Shown in pieces: positions 1 through 6,445 of a stretch of 9,366 nucleotides of DNA. The translations under genes were made by a program, and so were the position numbers. The notes beneath the pieces were generated by a model. The model was not told the DNA's origin and made no database searches. It worked only from the letters and a program-made list of their open reading frames with translations. Every line of letters starts with the position of its first letter. The stretch's first letter is position 1. Origin of the DNA: Acetobacteraceae bacterium (GTDB taxonomy: Bacteria; Pseudomonadota; Alphaproteobacteria; Acetobacterales; Acetobacteraceae); the NCBI GenBank assembly GCA_027311485.1, contig DAICYU010000041.1, positions 1 through 9,366 of the forward strand. Direction: 5' to 3'.

Positions 1-1
1 C

Positions 2-187
2 AAGTTCGTCCTGGCCTATACGCCGGGCGAGTTTGCCGAAAGCCTGCACCACATCGCCGAAGGGCGGGTCAACATGGACCCGCTGATCACCGGGACCGTG
101 GGGCTGGACGGGGTCGGCGCCGCGTTCGCTGATCTGGCAAACCCCGAGCGGCACGCCAAGATCATCGTCGATCCCTGGGCGTCCTGA
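2..187 (+). CDS. Zinc-type medium-chain alcohol dehydrogenase, C-terminal end (partial)
   Basis: The open frame enters from the left edge and ends at TGA 185-187, giving the last 61 residues of a protein. The visible part (KFVLAYTPGEFAESLHHIAEG... TGTVGLDGVGAAFADLANPERHAKIIVDP) has the layout of the C-terminus of medium-chain, zinc-binding dehydrogenases: the helix that follows the Rossmann fold, the 'L-I-T-G-T-V-GLDGV' segment, then the closing 'HAKIIVDP' strand. Family members oxidise alcohols or polyols with NAD(P). The catalytic zinc ligands and the nucleotide-binding motif would lie outside the window, so the substrate cannot be judged. It is convergent with the universal stress protein gene, with a hairpin between them. 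A quinone-reductase-like MDR member is the main alternative. Confidence 0.75.
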   Translation, partial: KFVLAYTPGEFAESLHHIAEGRVNMDPLITGTVGLDGVGAAFADLANPERHAKIIVDPWAS

Positions 188-198
188 CGTCCTGGGTG

Positions 199-228
199 CC
201 TGGCACCTCCCGCGAAGGAGGTGCCAGG
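199..228. terminator. Perfect 12-bp hairpin between convergent genes
   Basis: CCTGGCACCTCC (199-210) and GGAGGTGCCAGG (217-228) are exact reverse complements around the 6-base loop CGCGAA. The hairpin starts 12 bases after the stop of the alcohol dehydrogenase and lies 22 bases past the stop of the leftward stress-protein gene, so it can serve both. There is no clear T-run on either side, so the terminator call rests on position and stem quality. Confidence 0.65.
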
Positions 229-250
229 TTACCGCCGGATGGCGAGCCAG

Positions 251-1114
251 CTAATACGACATCATCACCGGGATGGCCGATTGGCGCAGCAGCACGCGGG
301 TTGTCCCGCCCAGGATGAACTCGCGCCACCGGGAATGCCCGTAGCAGCCGGTCACCACCATGTCGGCGCCGATTTTTGCCGCATGATCCAAGATTGTCTG
401 ACCGATCCCGGACGACTGGCTGGTAACCGACGTCGTCGTGACCTTGACGCCGTGCAGGGCGAGGTGGCGCGCGATGTCGGTGCCCGGCTCCTCACCATGG
501 GCATGGTCGCCCTGTTCCGGATCAATCACCAGGACCGTGACATGGTCCGCCGCGGCCAGCAGCGGCATTGCGTCATTGATCGCCCGCGCGGCACCGCGGC
601 TGGCGTTCCAGCCGGCCAGCACGTGACGACCAAGTTCCGTCGGCCCTGCCACGGACGGCACGATCAAAGTCGGCCGTCCTGACAGGAACAGGACCTGCTC
701 CACCAGGCGCGGGAGGTACGGCAGTTCCTCCATCTCCGGTTTCCATTGACCGATGATGCAAAGGTCGGCGTAGCGTGCGTGCCGCGGCACGATCTCATCC
801 GCGCGCCCGCGTTCGCAGCGCCACTCGGCGTGCACCCCGGCCGCATGCACCGCCTTCTCGAACTGCGCCCGTGTCGTCTCGGCTCCGGCCTCGATGACTT
901 CATCGACCATGCGGTCGATCGCCGCCATTTCCCTGGCGGGCGACAGGCCGAGTTCGGCGGCTTTCGCCCGGTTGAGCTGAGCGAAGCTCTGATCCTTGAC
1001 GAACAGGCCGGTCAGATGCGCCCCGTGTCTGGATGCCATTGCCGTTGCCGCGTGCAACCGCCGCTGGCTGCCTTCGGCCGGGTCGAGATGAACGAGCAGA
1101 TTCTTAAGCGCCAT
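251..1114 (-). CDS. Universal stress protein, tandem UspA domains
   Basis: A 287-residue protein, about twice a single UspA domain, as in tandem-Usp proteins. Domain 1 opens with MALKNLLVHLDP and runs to about residue 150, ending in 'RPTLIVPS'. Domain 2 fills the rest and ends in 'SAIPVMMSY'. The second domain carries G256-x2-G259-x9-G269-G270-T271, close to the Usp ATP-binding motif G-2x-G-9x-G-S/T. The first domain lacks it. Family members are cytoplasmic and act in stress or low-oxygen survival by nucleotide binding; their exact role is often unknown. The start at ATG 1114-1112 is supported by GGGAGGA (revcomp of 1119-1125) four bases upstream. The gene ends TAG at 251-253. It lies on the same strand as the oxidase operon, but 316 bases and a possible terminator separate them, so it probably has its own promoter. 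Confidence 0.9.
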   Translation of the reverse strand: MALKNLLVHLDPAEGSQRRLHAATAMASRHGAHLTGLFVKDQSFAQLNRAKAAELGLSPAREMAAIDRMVDEVIEAGAETTRAQFEKAVHAAGVHAEWRCERGRADEIVPRHARYADLCIIGQWKPEMEELPYLPRLVEQVLFLSGRPTLIVPSVAGPTELGRHVLAGWNASRGAARAINDAMPLLAAADHVTVLVIDPEQGDHAHGEEPGTDIARHLALHGVKVTTTSVTSQSSGIGQTILDHAAKIGADMVVTGCYGHSRWREFILGGTTRVLLRQSAIPVMMSY

Positions 1115-1137
1115 CGTATCCTCCCATCATGGCGACC

Positions 1138-1152
1138 CGTGCCGCTGGCACG
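1138..1152 (-). repeat. Small inverted repeat in the usp leader
   Basis: CGTGCC-GCT-GGCACG is a perfect 6-bp inverted repeat with a 3-base centre. It begins 24 bases before the usp start codon, just above the Shine-Dalgarno site. It could be an operator half-site pair or a leader hairpin. A chance origin is possible at this size. Confidence 0.3.
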
Positions 1153-1197
1153 AAGTGGATGCCAACGCCACGCAGGGCACGATAATGTTCACGAAGC

Positions 1198-1253
1198 CGA
1201 AATACACGCTGTCATTTCGATGCCCTGCCGTCGCGAGATTTCGTCAGTCTCGC
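1198..1253. promoter_or_regulatory. Two short inverted repeats upstream of usp
   Basis: CGAAAT (1198-1203) pairs with ATTTCG (1214-1219) across 10 bases, and GCGAGA (1233-1238) pairs with TCTCGC (1248-1253) across 9 bases. They sit about 85-140 bases before the usp start, where a promoter and regulator sites are expected. Neither matches the FNR/FixK box (TTGAT-N4-ATCAA), which controls some Usp genes. The regulator is unknown and the call is tentative. Confidence 0.2.
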
Positions 1254-1400
1254 CGAGCACTGCAACAACAATAGCGAACCGGCAGCGGCGTGATGAAAGG
1301 CGGCGGCGATAGGGGGCGCATCCAGGCAGCCGAAACGGACGATACGCACGCCGCCGGATCGCAGGCCGCGGCGAGGGTGGCCAGTGGTGGAGCTTCAGGG

Positions 1401-1422
1401 CAGGCCGCCCAATGGCCGCCTG
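1401..1422 (-). terminator. Possible weak terminator after the cytochrome c gene
   Basis: On the minus strand CAGGC-G-GCC-ATTG-GGC-G-GCCTG forms a 5-bp plus 3-bp stem broken by one G-G mismatch. It begins 9 bases after the cytochrome TAG. No T-run follows, so the call is weak. Confidence 0.3.
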
Positions 1423-1430
1423 CGGGGGAC

Positions 1431-2741
1431 CTATGGCGCCGCCTTGCGCGCGGCCGCGACATCAGCCGGGGTGATCGACGATTTCTTGCCGCCGAAATGC
1501 GCCAGCACATAGTTGCTGACCGCCGCGATCTCGACATCCGAGTAAGCCTGCCCGAAAGCTGGCATGAACGCCGCGCCTTCGCCCGGCACTCCCCGGTTGG
1601 CACCATATAGCACAACCTGCAGCAGGTTGGTGCCATGCGGGTCGTTCACCGTCCTGCTGCCCAGCAGCGCCGCCTGTGGATGCTCCAGCCCCTCGCCATT
1701 CCAGCCATGGCAACTGGCGCAGGCGCTCTGGAACATCGTCAGGCCAAGTGGCGACGCTTTCACTTCTGACGCCGGCGGGGCATAGGCGGTGGACGTCTTG
1801 ATCGCACTCGGATCGGGATTCACCCGTTCGTCCGCCTCCGCCGACTTTGCCCGCACGGTTCGCAGGTAGGCGATGATGGCGCGGATGTCGGGCTTGCTCA
1901 GGTGCGACAGGCTGTCATCCACCGCCTCACCCATATTGCCGGCCGCGGCGCCGTGGTTCGCTGCGTAGCCTTTCGCCAGGTAGGATGCCAGATCATCGTC
2001 CGACCACGCGCCGATCCCGGCCTGCTTGTCGGAGGTGATGTTGTAGGCCTTCCAGCCCTGCGTCACCGCGCCGGCGAATTTCTGCCCGTTATCCAGGCCG
2101 TACAGCATGTTTCGTGGCGTGTGGCACTCGCCGCAATGGCCCAGGGCCTCGACCAGATAGGCGCCGGTGTTCACGTCGGCGGGTTGCCCATCTCGCATCC
2201 GGAAGCGGTGGTCGGGCACGAACAGCCGCCGCCAGGCCCGCATCAGGTAGCGCTGGTTGTAGGGGAAGCTGATGGTGTTGGCCGGGGCCTTCGCCTTTAC
2301 CGGCTTCAGGCTGAACAGGTAGGCCTTGATCGCCAACGCGTCATCGGTGCTCATCAGCGCATAGCTGGCGTAGGGGAAGGCCGGATACAGCATCTCCCCG
2401 CCTTTGCCGACGCCGCTGTGCAGGGCACGGACGAAATCGGCGTCGGTCCAGGTGCCGATCCCGGTGTCCTTGTCCGGCGTGATGTTCGGCGCGTAGATGG
2501 TGCCGAACGGCAACTTGAACGCCAGCCCGCCGGCATAGGCCTGGCCGCCTGGGGCGGTGTGGCAGGCAACGCAATCCGCGGCCTGTGCCAGGTAGCGGCC
2601 CCGCTCGATCAGTGCCGTACCGGTCGGCTGCTTGGGGGAGGCTGCGGCCGCCGGCTCGCCTTCCGGCAGGAAAAAGAACGCGCCGGCTGCGGCGATCACC
2701 AACACGACCAGCACGCCGATGGCCGAGAAAACGCGCCTCAT
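1431..2741 (-). CDS. Membrane-anchored triheme cytochrome c, electron-acceptor subunit of the Mo oxidase
   Basis: A 436-residue protein with three CXXCH heme c sites: CVACH (57-61), CGECH (203-207) and CASCH (341-345). These mark three cytochrome c domains in a row, as in the cytochrome subunits of membrane-bound alcohol, gluconate and aldehyde dehydrogenases of acetic acid bacteria. Residues about 4-25 form a hydrophobic N-terminal segment after MRR, either an uncleaved anchor or a signal peptide, so the hemes sit in the periplasm. 'FMPAF' near residue 392 may supply the Met ligand of heme 3. The protein should take electrons from the [2Fe-2S] subunit and pass them to quinone or a terminal oxidase. 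Its ATG (2741-2739) overlaps the TGA of the molybdopterin subunit as ATGA, with no strong ribosome site of its own. This suggests translation coupled to the gene before it. It ends TAG at 1431-1433. Confidence 0.9.
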   Translation of the reverse strand: MRRVFSAIGVLVVLVIAAAGAFFFLPEGEPAAAASPKQPTGTALIERGRYLAQAADCVACHTAPGGQAYAGGLAFKLPFGTIYAPNITPDKDTGIGTWTDADFVRALHSGVGKGGEMLYPAFPYASYALMSTDDALAIKAYLFSLKPVKAKAPANTISFPYNQRYLMRAWRRLFVPDHRFRMRDGQPADVNTGAYLVEALGHCGECHTPRNMLYGLDNGQKFAGAVTQGWKAYNITSDKQAGIGAWSDDDLASYLAKGYAANHGAAAGNMGEAVDDSLSHLSKPDIRAIIAYLRTVRAKSAEADERVNPDPSAIKTSTAYAPPASEVKASPLGLTMFQSACASCHGWNGEGLEHPQAALLGSRTVNDPHGTNLLQVVLYGANRGVPGEGAAFMPAFGQAYSDVEIAAVSNYVLAHFGGKKSSITPADVAAARKAAP

Positions 2742-3496
2742 TCGGACGCGCCCGGCGCCGGCTGCAACAGTGCCAGCGCGACGGCGCCGCCCGCCGGCGC
2801 GATGCTGGCGATCGCCTCATGATCGATGCCCTTCGACTGCAGGTCGGTGCGGTTGAACGGGTAGCGCCGCAGCCGGATGCCGGTGGCGGCGAAGATCGCG
2901 TTACCCAGCGCCGGTGCCGCCGACACGGTGCCGGTTTCGCCGACGCCACCGGGCGATTCGGTGCTGTGCATCACCTCCACCGTGAACGGCGGAGTCTCGT
3001 CGATCCGCATCATCCGATAGTTGTTGAAATTGCTTTGCTGGACGCGGCCGTCCTTGAAGGTGATGTCGTTGTACAGCGCTGCGGTCAGGCCGAAGACCAG
3101 TCCGCCCTCGATCTGCGCGCGCACGCTGTCGGGGTTCACCACCAGGCCGCAATCGATCACGCCGACGACCTTGCGCAGGCGGATCTCACCGGTTGGCGCC
3201 ACCGTGGTCTCGACCACCACCGCGACATGACTGCCGAAGGAATCGTGCAGCGACACCCCGCGCCCGGTGCCTTTCGGCAGCGGCTTGCCCCAGTCGGCCA
3301 GTTCCGCCGCCCGCTTCAGGACGGCCGCGGAACGCGGGTTCTTGCCCAGCAATCCCAGCCGGAACGCGATCGGGTCCTTGCCGGCGGCGTGGGCGACCTC
3401 ATCCATGAAGGATTCCACGACGAACACGTTGTGGGTCGGGCCGACACCGCGCCACCAGGTGATCGGGATGGGTGGATCGACACGCGTCCAGTCCAC
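2738..3496 (-). CDS. C-terminal fragment of the interrupted Mo subunit
   Basis: After the TAA the first usual start codon in the same frame is GTG 3496-3494 (codon 519), which would give 252 residues beginning DWTRVDPPIPITWWRGVG. There is no convincing Shine-Dalgarno site before it (GATCTGCCGGCGATCCAT precedes). The 20 codons between the TAA and this GTG still read as family sequence (LDPDAVEGAAKPPYDLPAIH), so this is a severed tail rather than a designed separate subunit. It holds the GGVGE active-site loop. A tail of about 38 residues follows the usual 'RLRRYPF' ending. Confidence 0.5.
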   Translation of the reverse strand: MDWTRVDPPIPITWWRGVGPTHNVFVVESFMDEVAHAAGKDPIAFRLGLLGKNPRSAAVLKRAAELADWGKPLPKGTGRGVSLHDSFGSHVAVVVETTVAPTGEIRLRKVVGVIDCGLVVNPDSVRAQIEGGLVFGLTAALYNDITFKDGRVQQSNFNNYRMMRIDETPPFTVEVMHSTESPGGVGETGTVSAAPALGNAIFAATGIRLRRYPFNRTDLQSKGIDHEAIASIAPAGGAVALALLQPAPGASE

Positions 3497-3556
3497 ATGG
3501 ATCGCCGGCAGATCATAGGGAGGCTTCGCCGCGCCCTCGACTGCGTCCGGGTCCAG

Positions 3557-5050
3557 TTAGCCCGCCGGCAGCCCTTTCGGGACATAATGCCCGGTGACCG
3601 AGCCGCCGCTGACGTGGTCAACCCAGGCGGTCAGCCTGCCGCTGCTGTCCAGTCCGGCGGAAACCCGATCGTAATAGGCGGGACGATACAGGTCGTGCTG
3701 AATATCCTCCTCGCGCGTCCAGATGACCTTCAGCGGGTAGTTCACCTGCTTGCCGAACGCGACCGCCTGGCCCACCGACCCCGCCTCCAGCCGCCGGCCG
3801 AAGCCGCCGCCCAGCAGTTGGTTGTGGATCATCACCTTGTCCTGCGACAGGCCGCTGGCCTTGGCGGCGAGTTGCTGCGCCAGCACCGGCACCTGGGTGC
3901 CGACCCATACGTCGCAGCCGTCAGGCCGGACATGCACCAGCGTGTTGATCGGCTCCATCGTCGCATGCGCCAGGAACGGCAGCTCGTAAGCCGCATCGAC
4001 GCGCTTGGCGGCGCGGCTCAGGGCGTTGTCGACATCGCCGTCCTGCCGAGCGACGACGGGTTTGGATTTCCCGTAGGCGTTGCGCAGGGTTTGCACGAGG
4101 TCGTCGCTGGACAGTGATGCGTTCGGTCCCGGATCCCAGCTGATGCGCAGGGCCTTCAGCCCTTTATGGGCCGCCCAGAAATGATCGCCGGTGACCGCAA
4201 CCGCATCCGGAAGCCGCAGCACGTCACGCACGCCGGGCACCTTGCGGGTCGCGCTGTCATCCACGCTCGCCAGCTTGCCGCCCAGGACCGGGCAGGCGGC
4301 GACGCTGGCGTATTTCATCCCCGGCACCTTGATGTCGATGCCGAACAGGGCCGACCCGTTCACCTTGCCCGGCACGTCCAGGCGCGGCAGCGGTTTGCCG
4401 ATCAGTTGGAAGTCCTTCGGGTCCTTCAACGCAACGGACTGCGGGACGGGCTGCTGTGACGCGGCCTCCGCCAGGTCGGTGTAGGGGAGGGTCCGTCCGC
4501 TGCCGCGATGCACCACCGTCGCGCGCTGGGCAAAACAGTCCTCGGCGGGTACCTGCCATTGCTGGGCCGCGGCGGCGATCAGCATCGTCCGTGCCACCGC
4601 GCCGGCCTGCCGCAACGGCACCCACGCGCCGCGGATGGATGTCGAGCCGCCCGTCGACTGCGATTTCAGCAGCGGCTGGGTGTAGAGTTTCGCATCCGGC
4701 GGTGCCGCCTTGATGCCGATCTGATCCAGACCGACTTCCAGTTCCTCGGCGATCAACATCGCCTCGCCGGTATAGATACCCTGGCCCATCTCCACGTTCG
4801 GGACGATCAGCACCACCCCGTGATCCCTGGTGATGTGGATGAAGCCGCCGGGCGCAAACCCGTCGTACCCTCCTTTCCCGCTTTGCCCCGTCCGCTTCTG
4901 GATATTCTTCAGGCTGGGCTCCTCGCCCGCGGCGTGAGCCTTGCGCCGGGACGATGCGGCGAAGGCGAGAAGCAGTCCGCCGGCCAGAACGCCGCGGCGG
5001 TTCACCAGGCCATAGGTCGGTGCGTGATTTGGCTGTTTGATGTCGGGCAC
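3557..5050 (-). CDS. N-terminal 497 residues of the interrupted Mo subunit
   Basis: This is the product if ribosomes start at GTG 5050 and stop at TAA 3559-3557. It keeps the Tat signal and the GGGFGRR cofactor motif but lacks the last third, including the GVGE catalytic Glu, so it should be inactive alone. A longer reading from ATG 5224 adds 58 residues that overlap the small subunit and look nothing like the family, so it is rejected. See the whole-gene entry for context. Confidence 0.6.
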   Translation of the reverse strand: MPDIKQPNHAPTYGLVNRRGVLAGGLLLAFAASSRRKAHAAGEEPSLKNIQKRTGQSGKGGYDGFAPGGFIHITRDHGVVLIVPNVEMGQGIYTGEAMLIAEELEVGLDQIGIKAAPPDAKLYTQPLLKSQSTGGSTSIRGAWVPLRQAGAVARTMLIAAAAQQWQVPAEDCFAQRATVVHRGSGRTLPYTDLAEAASQQPVPQSVALKDPKDFQLIGKPLPRLDVPGKVNGSALFGIDIKVPGMKYASVAACPVLGGKLASVDDSATRKVPGVRDVLRLPDAVAVTGDHFWAAHKGLKALRISWDPGPNASLSSDDLVQTLRNAYGKSKPVVARQDGDVDNALSRAAKRVDAAYELPFLAHATMEPINTLVHVRPDGCDVWVGTQVPVLAQQLAAKASGLSQDKVMIHNQLLGGGFGRRLEAGSVGQAVAFGKQVNYPLKVIWTREEDIQHDLYRPAYYDRVSAGLDSSGRLTAWVDHVSGGSVTGHYVPKGLPAG

Positions 5051-5052
5051 GG

Positions 5053-5511
5053 CTATGCTCCGGCCTTGGCGGCCTGCTTGATGGCGGCGCGAATGCGGGG
5101 ATAGGTGCCGCAGCGGCAGATGTTGCCGGCCATGGCGGCATCGATATCCGCATCGCCGGGATCGGGATTGCGCGACAGCAGCCCGGTGGCCGAAATGATC
5201 TGGCCCGACTGGCAGTAGCCGCACTGCGGCACCTCCAGCGCGGTCCAGGCCTCCTGAACCTTCTTTCCGGCGGGCATGGCATCAACCGCTTCAATGGTGA
5301 TGATGCCGCGGCTGCCGACAGCGGCCATCGGCAGGACGCAGGACCGGACCGGCTTGCCGTCCAGCAGGATGGTGCAGGCGCCACATTGGGCGATGCCGCA
5401 GCCGAACTTGGTGCCGGTCAGGCCGACGACATCGCGCAGCACCCACAGCAGCGGCATGTCCGGCGGGACGTCCACATCATGGTTCTGACCGTTTACCTTG
5501 AGTCGCGCCAT
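5053..5511 (-). CDS. [2Fe-2S] iron-sulfur subunit of the Mo aldehyde oxidase / isoquinoline oxidoreductase family
   Basis: A 152-residue protein, the normal size of IorA-type small subunits. The N-terminal plant-ferredoxin fold binds one cluster through C38, C43, C46 and C58 (FGCGIAQCGACTILLDGKPVRSC is split by these). The C-terminal helical domain binds the second through C97, C100, C132 and C134 (CGYC and CRCG). It passes electrons from the Mo site to the cytochrome c subunit. It has no signal peptide, so it is probably carried through Tat with the large subunit. I chose ATG 5511-5509 (MARLKVNG) because family members start there and GGAG lies nine bases upstream. An in-frame start at 5673 would add 54 arginine-rich residues with no family match. 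It is first in the operon; its TAG (5055-5053) is two bases before the next start. Confidence 0.93.
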   Translation of the reverse strand: MARLKVNGQNHDVDVPPDMPLLWVLRDVVGLTGTKFGCGIAQCGACTILLDGKPVRSCVLPMAAVGSRGIITIEAVDAMPAGKKVQEAWTALEVPQCGYCQSGQIISATGLLSRNPDPGDADIDAAMAGNICRCGTYPRIRAAIKQAAKAGA

Positions 5512-5537
5512 CGGCCAGTTCTCCATGTCTTCGACGC

Positions 5538-5557
5538 CCGCTTGCGCCAGCAAGCGG
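5538..5557 (-). repeat. Stem-loop in the 5' leader of the iron-sulfur subunit gene
   Basis: CCGCTTG (5538-5544) and CAAGCGG (5551-5557) are perfect complements around CGCCAG. On the mRNA the stem ends 26 bases before the ATG and lies just upstream of the GGAG ribosome site, so it could affect translation, or serve as a DNA-level operator. Confidence 0.35.
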
Positions 5558-5657
5558 AACCGGCGAAGGAGGAAAAGAGTTCTGCGGGATCGACTCACAA
5601 CGACGTCAACCAGGGTCACGAACCGGGTCCGTTCCGCGGGCGCGGCCATTGGCTTGC

Positions 5658-5671
5658 GGCGACGGGTCGCC
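5658..5671. promoter_or_regulatory. 14-bp palindrome, possible operator
   Basis: GGCGAC-GG-GTCGCC is a perfect inverted repeat in the divergent region, about 40 bases before the b561 start. It may bind a dimeric regulator. The call is tentative because the region is GC-rich and such short palindromes arise by chance. Confidence 0.25.
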
Positions 5672-5710
5672 ACATCACGCCGAACGTTGCCTGTTGTTCA
5701 AGAGGGACAC

Positions 5711-6346
5711 ATGAGTACGAAGGCTTCGCCCGGCGTTGTTGCCGCCACGCAAATCGCTGCCGGTGATGACCGGACGCGGTACGACGAATTCTCCATCGCG
5801 CTGCACTGGCTGACCGTCGTGCTGGTGCTGACCCAATTTGCCCTGTCGCAGATCTGGGGCTTCTTCCCACGCCCGACGCGCCACGTGCTGATCGTGGCGC
5901 ATATGTCCTTCGGCATTACGCTGGCGGCGGTGGTGGCGGTGCGGATCATCTGGCGCGTGACACCCGGCCACCGCGTCCGTTCGGCCGTCGTCGGCTGGGT
6001 CGAACTTGCGTCGAAGGCGGTGCACTACCTCCTGTATGCCCTGCTGGTGGCGGAGGCCGTGCTGGGTTTCGTGCTTCGCTGGTCCGGCCATGAGGCCATG
6101 AGCTTCTTCGGCCTGCAGATCCCGCCGCCGTTCGCCCCATTCTCCAAGCCCGCGCATGAGTTCGTGGGTGATCTGCATTCCTTCGTCGGCTGGTCGATCA
6201 TCGTGGTTGCGGCCTGCCATGCGGCGGCGGCGCTGTTCCATCATTTCGTGTTGCGTGACGACGTGCTGATGCGGATGCTGCCCGGCCGTCACGCACGCCG
6301 GGCGGAGGCACAGACCCTGTCGCCGGAGCAGACGATCCGGCGTTAG
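5711..6346 (+). CDS. Cytochrome b561 family, four-helix membrane di-heme protein
   Basis: A 211-residue protein with four membrane helices at roughly residues 30-50, 60-82, 100-122 and 155-180. Histidines sit at the ends of helices as in prokaryotic cytochrome b561: H32 in 'IALHWL', H64 in 'VAHMSFG', H105 in 'AVHYLLY', H156 in 'DLHSFVGW' and H170 in 'AACHAAA'. Four of these should bind two b hemes; I cannot tell which is spare. The family moves electrons between quinol and periplasmic or small carriers. ATG 5711 is preferred because GAGGGA lies just upstream; in-frame starts back to 5498 add non-family sequence that overlaps the divergent gene. It is divergent from the Mo oxidase operon and could link its electrons to the quinone pool, but this is inferred from position only. 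It ends TAG at 6344-6346. Confidence 0.88.
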   Translation: MSTKASPGVVAATQIAAGDDRTRYDEFSIALHWLTVVLVLTQFALSQIWGFFPRPTRHVLIVAHMSFGITLAAVVAVRIIWRVTPGHRVRSAVVGWVELASKAVHYLLYALLVAEAVLGFVLRWSGHEAMSFFGLQIPPPFAPFSKPAHEFVGDLHSFVGWSIIVVAACHAAAALFHHFVLRDDVLMRMLPGRHARRAEAQTLSPEQTIRR

Positions 6347-6382
6347 TAGGCACCACACGTCAGCCGCGGACGGACAACAAGG

Positions 6383-6412
6383 GACGGACGGCAGCAGGCG
6401 CGGCCATCCGTC
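6383..6412. terminator. Terminator hairpin between cytochrome b561 and cupin genes
   Basis: GACGGACGG (6383-6391) and CCATCCGTC (6404-6412) form a 9-bp stem with a 12-base loop. On the plus strand it has one C-A mismatch. On the minus-strand RNA the same position is a U-G wobble, so the stem is complete and is followed by the T-rich CCTTGTTGT. It therefore fits best as the cupin terminator (34 bases past its stop), and may also stop b561 transcripts. Confidence 0.55.
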
Positions 6413-6445
6413 AGCGTGCTGATCAGCGTGGCGTCGTGCGGACGG

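Larger units (their letters stand above)
1115..1430. other. 316-base gap between cytochrome c gene and usp gene
   Basis: No convincing gene is seen: the short frames crossing it lack family resemblance or a good ribosome site. It holds the usp Shine-Dalgarno sequence (1119-1125), a short inverted repeat in the usp leader (1138-1152), two further inverted repeats (1198-1219 and 1233-1253) and a weak hairpin just after the cytochrome gene (1401-1422). No good sigma-70 -35/-10 pair was recognised. The usp promoter probably lies here. Confidence 0.5.
2738..5050 (-). pseudogene. Molybdopterin-binding subunit of aldehyde oxidase / isoquinoline 1-oxidoreductase family, interrupted by in-frame TAA
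   Basis: Read through the TAA at 3557-3559 (codon 498), this is one frame of 770 codons, the usual size for IorB-type large subunits. The start is GTG 5050-5048, two bases after the small-subunit stop, with a GGAG-type site seven bases upstream. N17-R18-R19-G20 followed by a hydrophobic stretch is a Tat signal, so the folded cofactor-loaded enzyme would be exported. Family motifs: EMGQG (88-92), STGGSTSIRGAW (132-143), AHATMEP (361-367) and GGGFGRR (414-420) before the stop. After it come GVGPTHN (about 536-542), ESFMDE, and GGVGE with the likely catalytic Glu at codon 705. The reaction would be hydroxylation of an aldehyde or N-heterocycle at Mo-pterin cytosine dinucleotide. It ends TGA, overlapping the cytochrome start. 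The single stop with no frame change suggests recent inactivation, a one-base sequence error or readthrough. Confidence 0.8.
5512..5710. promoter_or_regulatory. Divergent promoter region between the oxidase operon and cytochrome b561
   Basis: These 199 bases must hold the promoters for the leftward operon and the rightward b561 gene. On the minus strand TTGACG (revcomp of 5603-5608) resembles a -35 box, but no good -10 box stands at the right distance. The region contains a leader hairpin (5538-5557) and a near-perfect palindrome (5658-5671). Shared control of both genes is plausible from the layout. Confidence 0.4.

Noticed and set aside
1902..2822. A 306-codon open frame on the plus strand
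   Set aside because: It is antisense to the triheme cytochrome, with no ribosome site and no family resemblance.
2738..3496. A deliberately split Mo subunit with a separate C-terminal gene
   Set aside because: The restart codon lacks a ribosome site, and conserved residues lie in the 20 codons between the stop and that start. A severed tail is the simpler reading.
2585..4117. A 510-codon open frame on the plus strand
   Set aside because: It lies antisense to the Mo subunit and cytochrome c genes, whose motifs are clear. Its arginine-, proline- and histidine-rich product is typical of a reversed GC-rich gene.
5051..5224. N-terminal extension of the Mo subunit into the small-subunit gene
   Set aside because: The added residues are a frame shadow of the small subunit's cysteine-rich C-terminus. 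GTG 5050 gives a clean Tat signal and a ribosome site.
5512..5673. N-terminal extension of the iron-sulfur subunit to 206 residues
   Set aside because: The extra 54 residues are arginine-rich, do not match the family and use up nearly all of the divergent promoter region. The ATG at 5511 has a good ribosome site.
5675..6358. A 227-codon frame on the minus strand over the b561 gene
   Set aside because: It is antisense to clear membrane helices of b561 and is rich in His, Arg and Gln, as expected of a reversed hydrophobic gene.
6411..6429. Direct repeat CAGCGTG-N5-CAGCGTG and the palindrome GCTGATCAGC at 6418-6427
   Set aside because: Too short to mean much. It lies between convergent genes, where no operator is expected, and shows no sign of an insertion site.
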